From: Dryomyza anilis
Lineage: Eukaryota > Arthropoda > Insecta > Diptera > Dryomyzidae
Assembly: GCA_951804985.1 (NCBI GenBank)
Contig: OX638130.1
Coordinates: 85,903,069-85,967,068 of the forward strand
DNA length: 64,000 nt
Direction of reading: 5' to 3'
Shown here: positions 1-10,110 of the stretch, piece by piece
How positions within the stretch are numbered: position 1 is the first letter of the stretch
Layout of the letters: each line of letters opens with the position of its first letter
The notes under the pieces: generated by a model
What the model was told of the DNA's origin: nothing
The model's input: only the letters and a program-made list of their open reading frames with translations
Databases searched by the model: none
Position numbers and translations under genes: made by a program

Positions 1-102
1 GTAGAGATTTGAAGTTGTATTACTTACTAAACTTAAAACCAAGAATTGAAGGTTATTTTTTTATTTTTTATTAATATATATTTTTCAAGGATTGAAACCT
101 AA

Positions 103-245
103 ACGAATAACGGTTTCGATTTCGGTTTCGGTTTTTTCCGCGTTTCGGTTTCGGTTACGGTTTCGGTTTTAAGTTTATATAACGAAACGGTTTCGGTATA
201 CCGGTTCCATGTTACGGTTTCGGTTTTGATTTCGGTTTTTGTATA
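103..245. repeat. GGTTTC/GGTTACGG hexamer array, left end of hAT element
   Basis: Degenerate tandem GGTTTC units interspersed with GGTTAC and ACGGTTTC lie directly inside the left terminal repeat. The array reads in the same orientation as the array at the other end, so it is not simply part of the inverted repeat. Confidence 0.8.
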
Positions 246-1324
246 AATTATCTTTATTTCCATATTTTTCATATAATTTTACATTGTTTATATGGTGCTA
301 AATTATGTTCAAATTATGATAGTGGGAAACGTAATTTAAACAATGTTTGTTGTTATTTTAGTAAAAATATTGTGTTATATGAATTATTTAATTGATTACG
401 CCAAGAAAAAAATTTAATTTAAAATTTCGTGACCACAAACCAATGAAAAGCAACATTTTGACTTCACCTGAGATATGACCTGATTGTACAATTTTCATCC
501 ATAAAAGCCAAAGAAATTAAATTTCAACAATTCTGTAAACTGCAATATATGTAAACTAGTGATGATCATTTGCAAGAGCAAGACAAGAAATGGTAATCTT
601 AATCTTTTTAAATAAAAGATCGAAGACAAGTATCTTAAACTGCATATTAATTATGAAAACGAATAGAATATGAACAATAATTGTAATAATTGTACTTATT
701 TTCAATTTCTTCAACATTTTACTAACAACAAAAAAAAAACCAATAACATAAAAATTTGAATTATATTTTAACAAGAATTAACTAATAAAAAATAATTGTA
801 TAAATCAAGTGATGTTGACGAGACAATTCAAAATCTCAAGGCCATAATAAAATGAACGATAAGTCACCAAATAAATTTTCAAAATGCTAAATATTTTTTA
901 CAAACTTCTTTATGTATCTGTCAATTGATAAGAAAATGTAAATCTATTAGTTGATATTTCACCTTTAAAAATGCATCAATTACTTTTTATAATATTAATC
1001 AACAAACTCGAAAATTAAGTTTTTCATTAACATGTGTTTGGTGACTTTTCGTTCTACAACGACGATATACATTATACGATATACATATACAATAAATATA
1101 AGGATTATTTCGTATAGGCATATTTCTGTTTTCGTCACAGATTAAAAAATCCGTATGTAAATAGAACTCAAATAATATCTTGCATAGTAACATTTTTCTT
1201 TGCGAACACCATGCGAACACAAACTCAAACGCTACAAAGTGAATACTAACAGAAAGAAGAGAATATAACGATTCTTATACACACACTTTCACTACGACAA
1301 CTCTTCGTTGCTATCCTGTATCAT

Positions 1325-1425
1325 CGCATGGCAACAAACAGACGCATGACAAACAGACAGACGCATGACAACGGAGAGACGCATGACACAGACAGACGCA
1401 TGGCAACGGACAGACGCATGGCACC
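1325..1425. repeat. GACGCATG(A/G)CAACGGACA minisatellite
   Basis: About five imperfect copies of a 20-22-bp unit containing ACAGACAGACGCATGACA or GACGCATGGCAACGGA lie in the middle of the hAT element. The frame across it (from 1365) is an artefact of the repeat. Confidence 0.7.
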
Positions 1426-2724
1426 ACACTACATGTATGTATCTAGTACAGCTCTCTAGTTGGCAACAACAACGAGTTCTCTTTGTGGTACAAAAAATTT
1501 CCCGCCAAAAATTCTATCAAAAGCTTGGATGCTGCTTTATACGCATTTTTGTTGTTGTTGCACTTTCAAACGAATCAGCGTATTTTTTATTACTTCATGA
1601 TTTTACAATTAACAAAAAAAGTATATATAAAAGTAAAATAAAAATGTGCATAGCACAGTGCATATGCACAATCGATGTACGAACTAGCGTAGCGAAAAAA
1701 AGAGAAAAACATTGTTTTGTCTGTTTTATCTTTTTGAAGCGACTTTTGATGCACTTTTTAAGCTATTTACCGCTTCAAAAGTGCTTTTAAGATGCTTATA
1801 TTCTTTAGAATTGACAAAAACAAAAAAAAAACATACATCTTCATTAATGTTCACGTTCATAAATATTTTGCACGCTTTCCATTGTTACTTGTTGTTCAAT
1901 ATTTAGTAATATCATGAATTATTTTGTATATCATTATTACCTTAAAAACATAATAAATACATTAAAATCATAAAAAAACGCAAGAGTCATCCTTTTCTTG
2001 CAGTCTTAGTCTTGCACTTGCTCTTGTTCTTTTTTTTTGCAAAATCTCGATCTTGTTCTCGTTCAAAAAAATGCAAGAACATGAAATTTTTAATTCTCAC
2101 TAATGGAAACAAATATCTGCCTTACACTTGAAATGTTTAAACTTGTCGAACTTGCACTTCATTTTTCGATTTCCTTAAATAGTTACTGAGATGTTAATAA
2201 TTTGAAACTTTTTTTACATTTTTTCTTGCATTACCATTGTTTTGTTTATGTCCGAAATTGAGCTGTTTTGAAACATCAGTCAAAAATTCATTAAAAGACT
2301 TATAAATAGTATTCTATTGAAAAGATCCTTTAAAAGAATATAAAAAATATTCAAATGAACTTTTCAAAACTTGTTCCACTTACCCCAAGCTCCTCTATAT
2401 ATATTACTAATAAAATAATGAAAAAACCAATATTATTAAAATTTGAATCATTTTTTAACGTAAAAATTTTGCTTGGAGTTGCTGGTGTTTTGTTGTTAAT
2501 TCGATTAATAAAACAAAAGAACAAATTTTAGACCAAATACCGTTGTTTTTGGAAATATCGTTTCTCAAAAAACAACGTTGTTGTACAAAAAACAATTTTT
2601 GTACAACAAAACATTTTTATTTTGGGAACTCCAAATTTTATTAAATGACATTTAAACATGACCTGTACTTAAGATCTTCTATATAAAATAAAATATGTTT
2701 TTCTGTTTCTTTTTATACTTTTTT

Positions 2725-2885
2725 AAAAACCGTTTTAAACCGGTATAAAACCGAAACCGTTTATATCGGTTTTGGATATCGGTTTATTTCTGATTTTCGT
2801 ATAACGGTTTCGGTTACGGTTTCGGTTTTAAAAATGAAACGGTTTTAAATGGATATCGGTTTCGGTTTCGGTTACGGTTTCAATC
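2725..2885. repeat. GGTTTC/GATATCGGTTT hexamer array, right end of hAT element
   Basis: The second GGTTTC-rich array lies just inside the right terminal repeat of the 86-2889 element. It includes ACCGAAACC, TATCGGTTT and GGTTACGGTTTC variants. Confidence 0.8.
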
Positions 2886-3002
2886 CTTGATATTTTTGTT
2901 TAATACTGTACTTTAACATTTACATTAAATGTATGTACTGTTATATATCAAAGAATAATTTTTTTTACCATAAATATATTTCCTATAATTCTCTATAACG
3001 AA

Positions 3003-3324
3003 CGTGTATGTTTTAGGTAGTTTTTTAAAAATGGTGATTCAAAATGAATTAAATTTCCAATGAACGAGACCTTTTTTTCTTGTAAAGTTACTACCAATGA
3101 TTTTTATATCTGATAAGTTTGAAATTTCACTTCCAACTAGCCAAATGTTTGCGTCAGCTTCCATATATTGGAGACCTTCGTATTTAATATATTTTTCCAA
3201 AACTTTGAATACCATTATTTTTACTTAATACGAGACACCCTGATTTTGCTGTCAAAAATAAGAATGTGGCAACATTTTTTGCAAAAATCTGCAAAACTGG
3301 TCATTGCAACTTAATATTTTTAAA
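3003..3324 (+). repeat. Duplicated 5' flank of the zinc-finger gene, copy 1
   Basis: This stretch aligns by eye with 9645-10110. Shared blocks include TTTTTATATCTGATAAGTTT, TGTTTGCGTCAGCTTCCATA, GGAGACCTT, ACACCCTG and AATGTGGCAACA, each just upstream of the first exon of a zinc-finger copy. It is therefore the promoter-side part of the tandem duplication. I see no convincing TATA box. Confidence 0.7.
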
Positions 3325-3599
3325 ATGCAATGCGCTGAAGTAATTTACGATTTTTCGATGTGCATTTTTTGCAACCTAAAAACATCGGAATTTTGTGAGT
3401 TTTTGCATCACTTCAAAAATGTTCATCGGAGTGAAAATAAGAAAGATGGACTGCGTCATCGCCAACACGACGCGATGTGGCGGTGCCCACAAATTGTGAA
3501 ATGACGATAACGACTACAACACTTTATAATTGCGATACTACGCAGCCAGACTGCACCCTATTGTAATCAAGGTTAGTATTGTGATGATTTTATCTTTCG

Positions 3600-4353
3600 G
3601 TTGAACTTCAGTTTATGACCAAAATTAAAAAATTGGCACGCCTTTTTAAGTTTAGTCAAATATTGTCGCCCCTGGATCCTCCAAATATAAAAAAAACTAG
3701 TGAGGGTTTTCAAGAGTATGTCAAAGATCAATAATTCAAAAAAAAAGATTAAAATCTAAATTCTCGCAAATATGCTTCTAGCGAACATTTTAAAATATTA
3801 GCAGACAGAAAAATTTTAAAAATAAAAATTTGTCAACCATTAAAAAATTGTACACAGTAAAAAATATTACAAAAATATCTAATTTCTATATATATGTATA
3901 AAAATGATTTGTCTGATTATTTTTGTATTTTGCTCGTGTCAATGCAAGAATCGGAAAAAACCCAAAGGAAAAACCGGGGAATCTACAAAAAACATCTAAA
4001 TTTGACCCTAGGAACATGAAATTTGGACAAGGTGTTCATCTCCCGACTATTAATTCAAAATATCTATGTAATTAAGAAAGCCACAGTCATGACATTTGGC
4101 CCAGTGATGCATATTGTTGTTGTTTATTTTTCTATATAAATTTGGGAGAGTTTGGTCATATGGGCGTGGCTCCTCTCATATAACAATAGCTTTAAAAAAG
4201 CTATAACTCCTGATCTCTAAAGAACAAAATTATAAAAATAGAAACCAATGATTCTAATTTAATTGTAATCGCTACGTAGAATATAGGCGTGGCACCTCCT
4301 ATATAACCAAAACTTAAATATTGCTATAACTCTACCTTATATGGTTGAAGTAT
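3600..4353. other. Intron of zinc-finger copy 1 with interspersed repeat debris
   Basis: There is no coding signal. The sequence contains GGCGTGGC(T/A)CCTC-CATATAAC and CTATAACTCCTGA modules near 4160-4240 and 4280-4340. These recur at 4810-4880 and, in part, in a highwire intron (18630-18680), so they are fragments of a dispersed element. Confidence 0.5.
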
Positions 4354-4752
4354 ATACAGGTTAGTTCATCTAGACAGTTAGTTGGCATACACTATGCTGA
4401 GAATGTAAATAAGAAAATTTAAAAAATATAACATTTAATTGTCAATTTAAACTTTATTTCAAGGTTATGTTTTTTGCACTTTAATTTGGCTAATTTATTC
4501 AACTTTCACACCACAAATTCATTTTTGTTATTAACTGCGATGTTCTTCTGGAGTTCATAGGCAGCTTGAAAATTGCTAAAATGTTGAAATTTATTTAGTT
4601 TAAAATTTTGGGTTTCAATTTTTTTATGAATTTGCAAACATAGCATTGATGTTCTGTTTTAAATTTTTCGTAAACAAATGTTGAGACTTTCAAACAGTTT
4701 TCAAAAAAAAGTAAATGTCGACTGAATTTTGAAAGATGACTTAACCTGTATA
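4353..4752. mobile_element. Mariner-like MITE
   Basis: The ends are inverted: TACAGGTTAGTTCATC at 4355 and GATGACTTAACCTGTA ending at 4750, with TA on both sides. The element interrupts a dispersed repeat (CTATAACTCT at left, CTAAGAGCAGAG at right), which marks it as a later insertion. It is about 396 bp and has no transposase. The ACAGGTT-type end with TA duplication suggests Tc1/mariner, but family membership is inferred. Confidence 0.6.
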
Positions 4753-5174
4753 TACTAAGAGCAGAGTTATTAAAATCAAAAACAAAGGATGTGTGCGCGA
4801 TTGGTAAAAGGGGCGGGGCACCTCCCATATAACTAAAATTTTAAAAATACTATAACTCCTGACCTACTAAGAGCAGAGTTGTATTAAAAAATGTAATAGT
4901 CAGGTAGAATGTGAGCGGGATTGGAAAAGATGCATGGCACTACGTTTAATGTGGGCGGGAAAAATTGTGAAGTAGGCAAGCACTAAAAAGGGCGAAGTTT
5001 TGCAATTACAAAAACTTAGCAAGGACGAACTGTGCACGGATCCAGCTAGTGTATTATAAAATCTGAAATACCTAAAAATCTCACAAACAATAAAAATCTA
5101 TATTAATTCCTGGTTGAGGTGGCATTTTTTGATTATATTTTTGACCTTTAAAGTACACTAGAAAATGGGGGCGA

Positions 5175-8100
5175 TTATCACAAGGCAACGTGTCTGAGTG
5201 CTTCAACATGGCGTAGCCAGCGCAATCCTTGTCGGTGTCGTCTCAAGTCAGCTCACTGGTCACCAGAATTGGCAAATTGTCAAATGGTGACACCTCCACT
5301 TCGGTGGAAGTCCTCCTCGTGGAAGTCCCTGGAAACGGCGCTCTACACCACCCGGTGTAGAAGTCGGCTAAAGTGAGTGGCGAACATCTCCCTCAGAGTG
5401 AGGGTTACCACCAAGGAAAAAACCTATGCGCCCAATGAAAACAAAATAAGAAGCCTCGGATAACGACCGATTACAACGATGACGACCCACGCAAACGTTT
5501 TAAGGACCATGATTTACGGATATGCACCTGGAATGTCCGGACCCTTTATAGGGAAGGTGCCTCTATCCAGCTGGCAGATGTCCTCGAAAAATATAAGGCT
5601 GACATCATCACTATCCAGTAGATGGGATGGACGGGACAGGGCTGTTCGAAACAAGCGTCCTGTGATATCTACTACAGCTGCCATGCGGAGACACACGAAT
5701 TTGGATGTGGATTTGTGGTCGGTAAGAGACTCCGTCACCTTGTCTCTAGGTTCACGCCCGTGGACGAAAGGCTGGCAACAATCCGCATCAAGGCTAAATA
5801 TTTCCATGTCAGCCTAATTTGTGCACACGCTCCGACGAACGAGAAAGATGACGAGACAAAAGAGCGCTTCTACGAGCGCCTAGACAACGCATACGAGCGC
5901 TGCCCCCGCCACGAATCGTGCTAGGCAATTTTAACGCCAAGGTGGGCAGAGAAGCCATCTATTGTCCCACAATCGGTAAATTTAGCCTCCATGTTAACAC
6001 TTCCGATAATGGAACGAGGCTAATCGACTTCGCCACAGCACGAAACATGGTAGTTAGTAGCACTAGATTCGAACATTTCGATATCCACAAGGCCACATGG
6101 TTGTCGCCCGATCAAAAAACTCGAAATCAAATACGCACTATCCGAGGTGCCCCTGGACTCGGATCATTACCTTGTAGCAGCCAAGGTCCGCACACGCTTA
6201 AGCGCTGCGAAGAACGTACGGAACCAAACGCAGAGAAAGCTAGACGTCGGAAAGCTGCAATCACAACAGACAACGCAAGCCTTTTTCACTCGACTCTCAC
6301 ACCTGCTTAGACAAAGCACTCCTCCTCTCGATGATATAAGCGTGCAGTGGAATCATATCTCCTGCTCTATGCGTACGGCTGCCGAAGAGGTGCTTGGATT
6401 CCAACGCCCCCTGAGGAATCAGTGGTATGACCAAGAGTGTCGCGCGGCCAGACGCTACGTACAAATCCACCCTGCAGTCAGTAGCTACGCGAGCTGCGAA
6501 GGAGCGATACAAAGAGAAGAGGAGGGAGGAGAGACGTCTTTTCAGGCGTAAAAAAAGCGAGGCAGAAAGACGTGAATGTGAGGAGATTGAGATACATGGG
6601 GACTGGAATGAGGCTCGAAAATTCTTAGAGAAAATAAGACGGCTAGTCGGAGGTTCAAAATCCGGAGCCTCTTCTTGTAAAGATGAGAACGGGATATGGA
6701 GGGATCACTTCTCTACACTGCTGACCGGTGATGATGACCGCAACTCCACCGATAGAGAAGTAAACCCGGCAACCCCAGTACTTTATTACGACGTTGAGAT
6801 TCCGCCACCCGACATGACGAGGTCAGAACAGCCAATGCTCGGCTGAAAAACAACAAAGCCGCAGGTGCTGATGGCCTGCCTGCTGAATTGTTTAAGACCG
6901 GAGGCGAAGAGCTAATAGAGAGCATGCACGAGCTCGTAACCAGAATATGGTCGGATGAAAGCATGCCAAATGACTGGAACCTCAGTGTACTCTGTCCAAT
7001 CCTTAAGAAAGGGGATCCCACTATCTGCGCCAACTACCGTGGGATCAGCCTACTCAATATCGCATACAAGGTTCTATCGAGTGTATTATGTGAAAGACTG
7101 AAGCCCATCGTCAACAGACTGATTGGACCTTATCAGTGCGGCTTCAGACCTGGAAAGTCCACCATAGACCAGATTTTCACATTGCGCCTAATCCAGGAAA
7201 AGACCCTAGAAAAACAGATCGACATCTACTACCTATTAGTCGTCTATAAAGCCGCCTTCGACACTCCGATAAGGAAACGATTATACGCCGCAATGTCTGA
7301 GTTCGGTATACCTGCGAAACTTATAAGGCTTTGCAGGATGACCCTGAGCAACACACGTTGCTCAGTGAGAATAGGAATAGACCTCTCCGAGCCATTTCAT
7401 ACCGAACGAGGTTTCAGACAGGGTAACTCCCTATCGTGCGACTTTTTTAACTTATTGATGGAGAAAATAGTTCGAGCTGCCGATCTCCGTCAAAGCGGCA
7501 CTATCCTCAACAAAAGTGTCATGCTGCTCGCATATGCTGACGATATTGATATCATTGGCAGGAGCACACAAGCAGTCACCGCAGCATTCTCCAGATTGGA
7601 GAAAGAGTCGCGTTGAATGGGTCTAGTGGTGAACGAGGATAAGACGAAGTTCCTTGTGTCAACAAGCAAAAAAGAGTCCGTGCGTCTTGGGCAAAAAGCT
7701 GATTTTGACACCCACAAGTTCGACATTGTGAAGGACTTCGTCTATCTGGGATCCAGCGTAAACTGCAACAACGACGTCAGCCTGGAGATCAAACGGAGAA
7801 TAACTCTTGCCAACAGGTGCTACTTTGGGCTCAGTAGGCAATTGAGAAGCAGAGCCCTCTCTCGTCGGACAAAAATAACGCTCTACAGGTCACTCATCAT
7901 GCCCGTCCTACTTTATGGTACAGAAACATGAACGCTGGCCTCCACCGATGAGAGAGTACTGGGAGCGTTCGAGAGAAAGATTCTGCGTAAAATCTTTGGC
8001 CCTATCTGCTTTGCTAACGAGTATCGAATCAGGATGAACCACGAGCTGTATGAGTTATTCGACGACATTGACATAGTCAAGCGCATCAAGATCCAGCGGC

Positions 8101-8354
8101 TTCGCTGGAAAGGTCATGTCGAACGAATGGATGAAAACACTCCAGCCAAGAAGGTGCTTGAATCGAAACTCGAAGGTGGACAGCGTAGAAGAGGGCGACC
8201 AAATCTGCGTTGGAAAGACCAAGTTGAGGACAACCTGGCAAGGCTTGGTATTTCTAACTGGCGTCAGCGCGCGCATAGCAGATCCGACTGGCGCGGCTTC
8301 ATCTCAGCAGCCAAAACCGACCCACGGTTGTAAGGGCCATTTAAGTAAGTAAGA
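5175..8354 (+). mobile_element. RTE-like non-LTR retrotransposon, near full length, inactive
   Basis: A GC-richer block sits in the intron of zinc-finger copy 1. After an untranslated leader it encodes an apurinic-type endonuclease (CTWNVRTLY near 5529, HKATWLSPD near 6090, DSDHYLVAAK near 6155). A reverse transcriptase follows (ANYRGISLLN near 7030, GFRPGKSTIDQI near 7140, LAYADDIDIIG near 7530). The C-terminal module is RRGRPNLRWKDQVEDNLARLG near 8190. The tail ends in TAAG repeats (TTTAAGTAAGTAAG) rather than poly(A), which fits RTE-type elements. The exact 5' end and target duplication are unclear. A second, shorter copy lies inverted at 29440-30260. Confidence 0.85.
5479..8333 (+). pseudogene. 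Endonuclease-reverse transcriptase polyprotein of the RTE-like element (decayed)
   Basis: The former single frame is now split over several frames. There is a stop after the endonuclease motif around 5620, frameshifts near 5915 and 6130, another break near 6843, a TGA at about 7614 and a TGA replacing the tryptophan of ETWTL at 7928. In the reverse transcriptase the YADD box is intact. The first catalytic aspartate motif, normally like VDFKAAFD, reads VVYKAAFD, so that aspartate is lost. The product would have nicked target DNA and primed reverse transcription of its own RNA. This copy cannot make it. Confidence 0.85.
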
Positions 8355-8558
8355 AAAAAATGCCCCCCGCATTTTTTTTATGTTTGGAAGTTCCAGGGAG
8401 GCGAGCACTAAAATTTGATTAAACTTTTATTTATTCAATAATGGAACATAATCCCCACAAACGGCTATAGGTACCAACTTCGAATATGCGAAATGTTCGT
8501 GAAATCAATTACAATAACTAAACATTCTTACTTTACATCTTGCTGTGTGATTGCGCAG

Positions 8559-9045
8559 AATTTAAAGACGGAGCCAACAACCGAACTAATGACATCAAAC
8601 GATACAGAATCCACAACCGAAGCGGGGTCCATAACTGAAATAACATCCACAAACGAAACGGAATTTAACATGGCAACTCAAATTATTAAATGTACCTTAT
8701 GCAACAGACCATTCCGTTCATTGGAAAGTCACATGTTACAAAAACATAGAATACGTCCATGTGGTAGTGTAGTGCCATACACGTGTCAATTTTGTACTGA
8801 GACCTATGATAAATTGCGTCTGTTACATGCACTAAATACCCATCATGGTTTTTCGTACGATAAGTGTTTGGGAGTGTTTGAGAGCGAAAAAGCATTGCAA
8901 CGGCATATGTCCAAACATACTTTATTCGTATGCGATGTGGAAATTTGTAAATTCAGATTTCGTAAAGAGAAGAATATGATTCGGCACAAACGCTATGTAC
9001 ACGAACAGTTTTTTTAAACAGTATCAGGAAAAAGTTTCGCTAATG
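8559..9045 (+). pseudogene. Exon B of zinc-finger copy 1
   Basis: The acceptor TGATTGCGCAG precedes AATTTAAAG, as in the two other exon B copies (11335 and 13364). It encodes a Ser/Thr/Glu-rich stretch, then fingers CTLCNRPFRSLESHMLQKH, CQFCTETYDKLRLLHALNTHH, a third with a tyrosine before its first Cys (YDKCLGVFESEKALQRHMSKH) and CDVEICKFRFRKEKNMIRHKRYVH. A T insertion then gives an early TAA at 9015, ahead of the usual donor (ATG/GTAATT at 9045). Confidence 0.75.
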
Positions 9046-9644
9046 GTAATTTATTTTTTAATTATTATTTCAAAAATGTTCACCTTACATTTCTAATACA
9101 TATATAGAATTTACATGAACCGAACTATACATCGACGGAATCTGTTGATTAGATCCAGCCTGCACATCAATCGAATTCGTTGTTAGTTGAAGAAAAGATT
9201 TTGCAACTGCGTATTACGTTACCTACTGTATTCGTATGCGATGTGGGAAATTGTATATTGAGTTTTCACAAAAAGAATAGATTGAATCGGCACAAACGTA
9301 GAGTACATTTGAAGCGAATAATGTGTTCAACTTTGGAAATATATTGCTAAATTATTTGAATAACATTACCTACAGGATGATAATGCAGCGGCGGCAACTG
9401 TTGATCAAATGCCCTCTGCAAACCATTCGCATTTGTCCTCAGTCCAAGCAACAGACACCGCCACTATGTTGAGCGATATTTAGTTAAATCAGTAAATCTT
9501 ATAGGAACGTTTTAAGTCGGTCGACAGTAGCATTCAAGACTTAAACAATGACATTCAAAAGCAGGATAAGAGCCATACATTGAATAGGATGAAATAACTT
9601 TGGAGTTTTTTTTCCTGTCCTTTCTTTATAATAAACACACGTTT

Positions 9645-10110
9645 TTTTGTGATTTTTTAAAAATTTTAATTCAAAATAAATTAAATATTCTATGAACGAA
9701 ATTTTGTTTGTTCTTGTAAAGCTAGCTAAATGCGTACCATTGATTTTTATATCTGATAAGTTTTATATATCACTTCCAAATAGCCAATGTTTGCGTCAGC
9801 TTCCATATAGCGGAGACCTTTGTTAATTATATAGTGTTCCAAAACTTTAAATACTCGATATTTTATTTCGTGGTTTTTCTTAATACAGAATCAATACTGC
9901 TTCAATACTTTTTCAAAAGTAAACACAAATTAAATAAAAATTAGAAACACCCTCTACTTAACACAAAACACCCTGTTGTTGATGTTGCAATGCAAAGGCA
10001 AAAAATGTGGCAACACTTGCAAAAACTACAATTACCTACCTATGGACCTAGCAATTGCAATTTTCTGATGCACCACTAAAATTGAACTTTTGAAAATTAA
10101 TAATTTCAAA
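9645..10110 (+). repeat. Duplicated 5' flank of the zinc-finger gene, copy 2
   Basis: This is a direct counterpart of 3003-3324, with the same order of blocks ending just upstream of the exon A start codon (10111). It includes about 120 bp absent from copy 1 near 9860-9980. It probably contains the promoter of the intact gene, but no core element is clear. Confidence 0.65.

Larger units (their letters stand above)
78..2897. mobile_element. Non-autonomous hAT-type DNA transposon
   Basis: The element runs 86-2889. It begins CAAGGATTGAAACC and ends with the exact reverse complement, giving a 14-bp perfect terminal inverted repeat. It is flanked by the direct 8-bp duplication ATATTTTT (78-85 and 2890-2897). 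An 8-bp target duplication with a CA-starting terminal repeat is the hAT superfamily signature. No transposase-like frame is visible inside: the longest frames (for example 1365-1790 plus) are low-complexity and run through a minisatellite, so the copy is non-autonomous. Both ends are filled with degenerate GGTTTC-type repeats. A related end is found at about 37175-37256. Confidence 0.85.
3325..9590 (+). pseudogene. C2H2 zinc-finger gene, copy 1 (broken)
   Basis: Four exons can be matched to the intact neighbour. Exon A (3325-3574) begins MQCAEVIYDF and keeps the finger C-x2-C-x12-H-x4-H, but loses frame in its second half and stops at 3502-3504, before its GTTAGT donor. Exon B is 8559-9045, exon C 9108 to about 9340, and exon D 9376 to about 9590. 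Exon B has one extra T in a T-run near 9008-9014, giving a premature TAA at 9015. Exon C has an in-frame TAG after TCTGTTGAT. Exon D has TAG where the intact copy reads TTGTCTAAT. The A-B intron has been inflated by a MITE and an RTE-like element. Each lesion is visible directly. The family is C2H2 zinc-finger, presumably DNA-binding, but its target is unknown. Confidence 0.85.
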
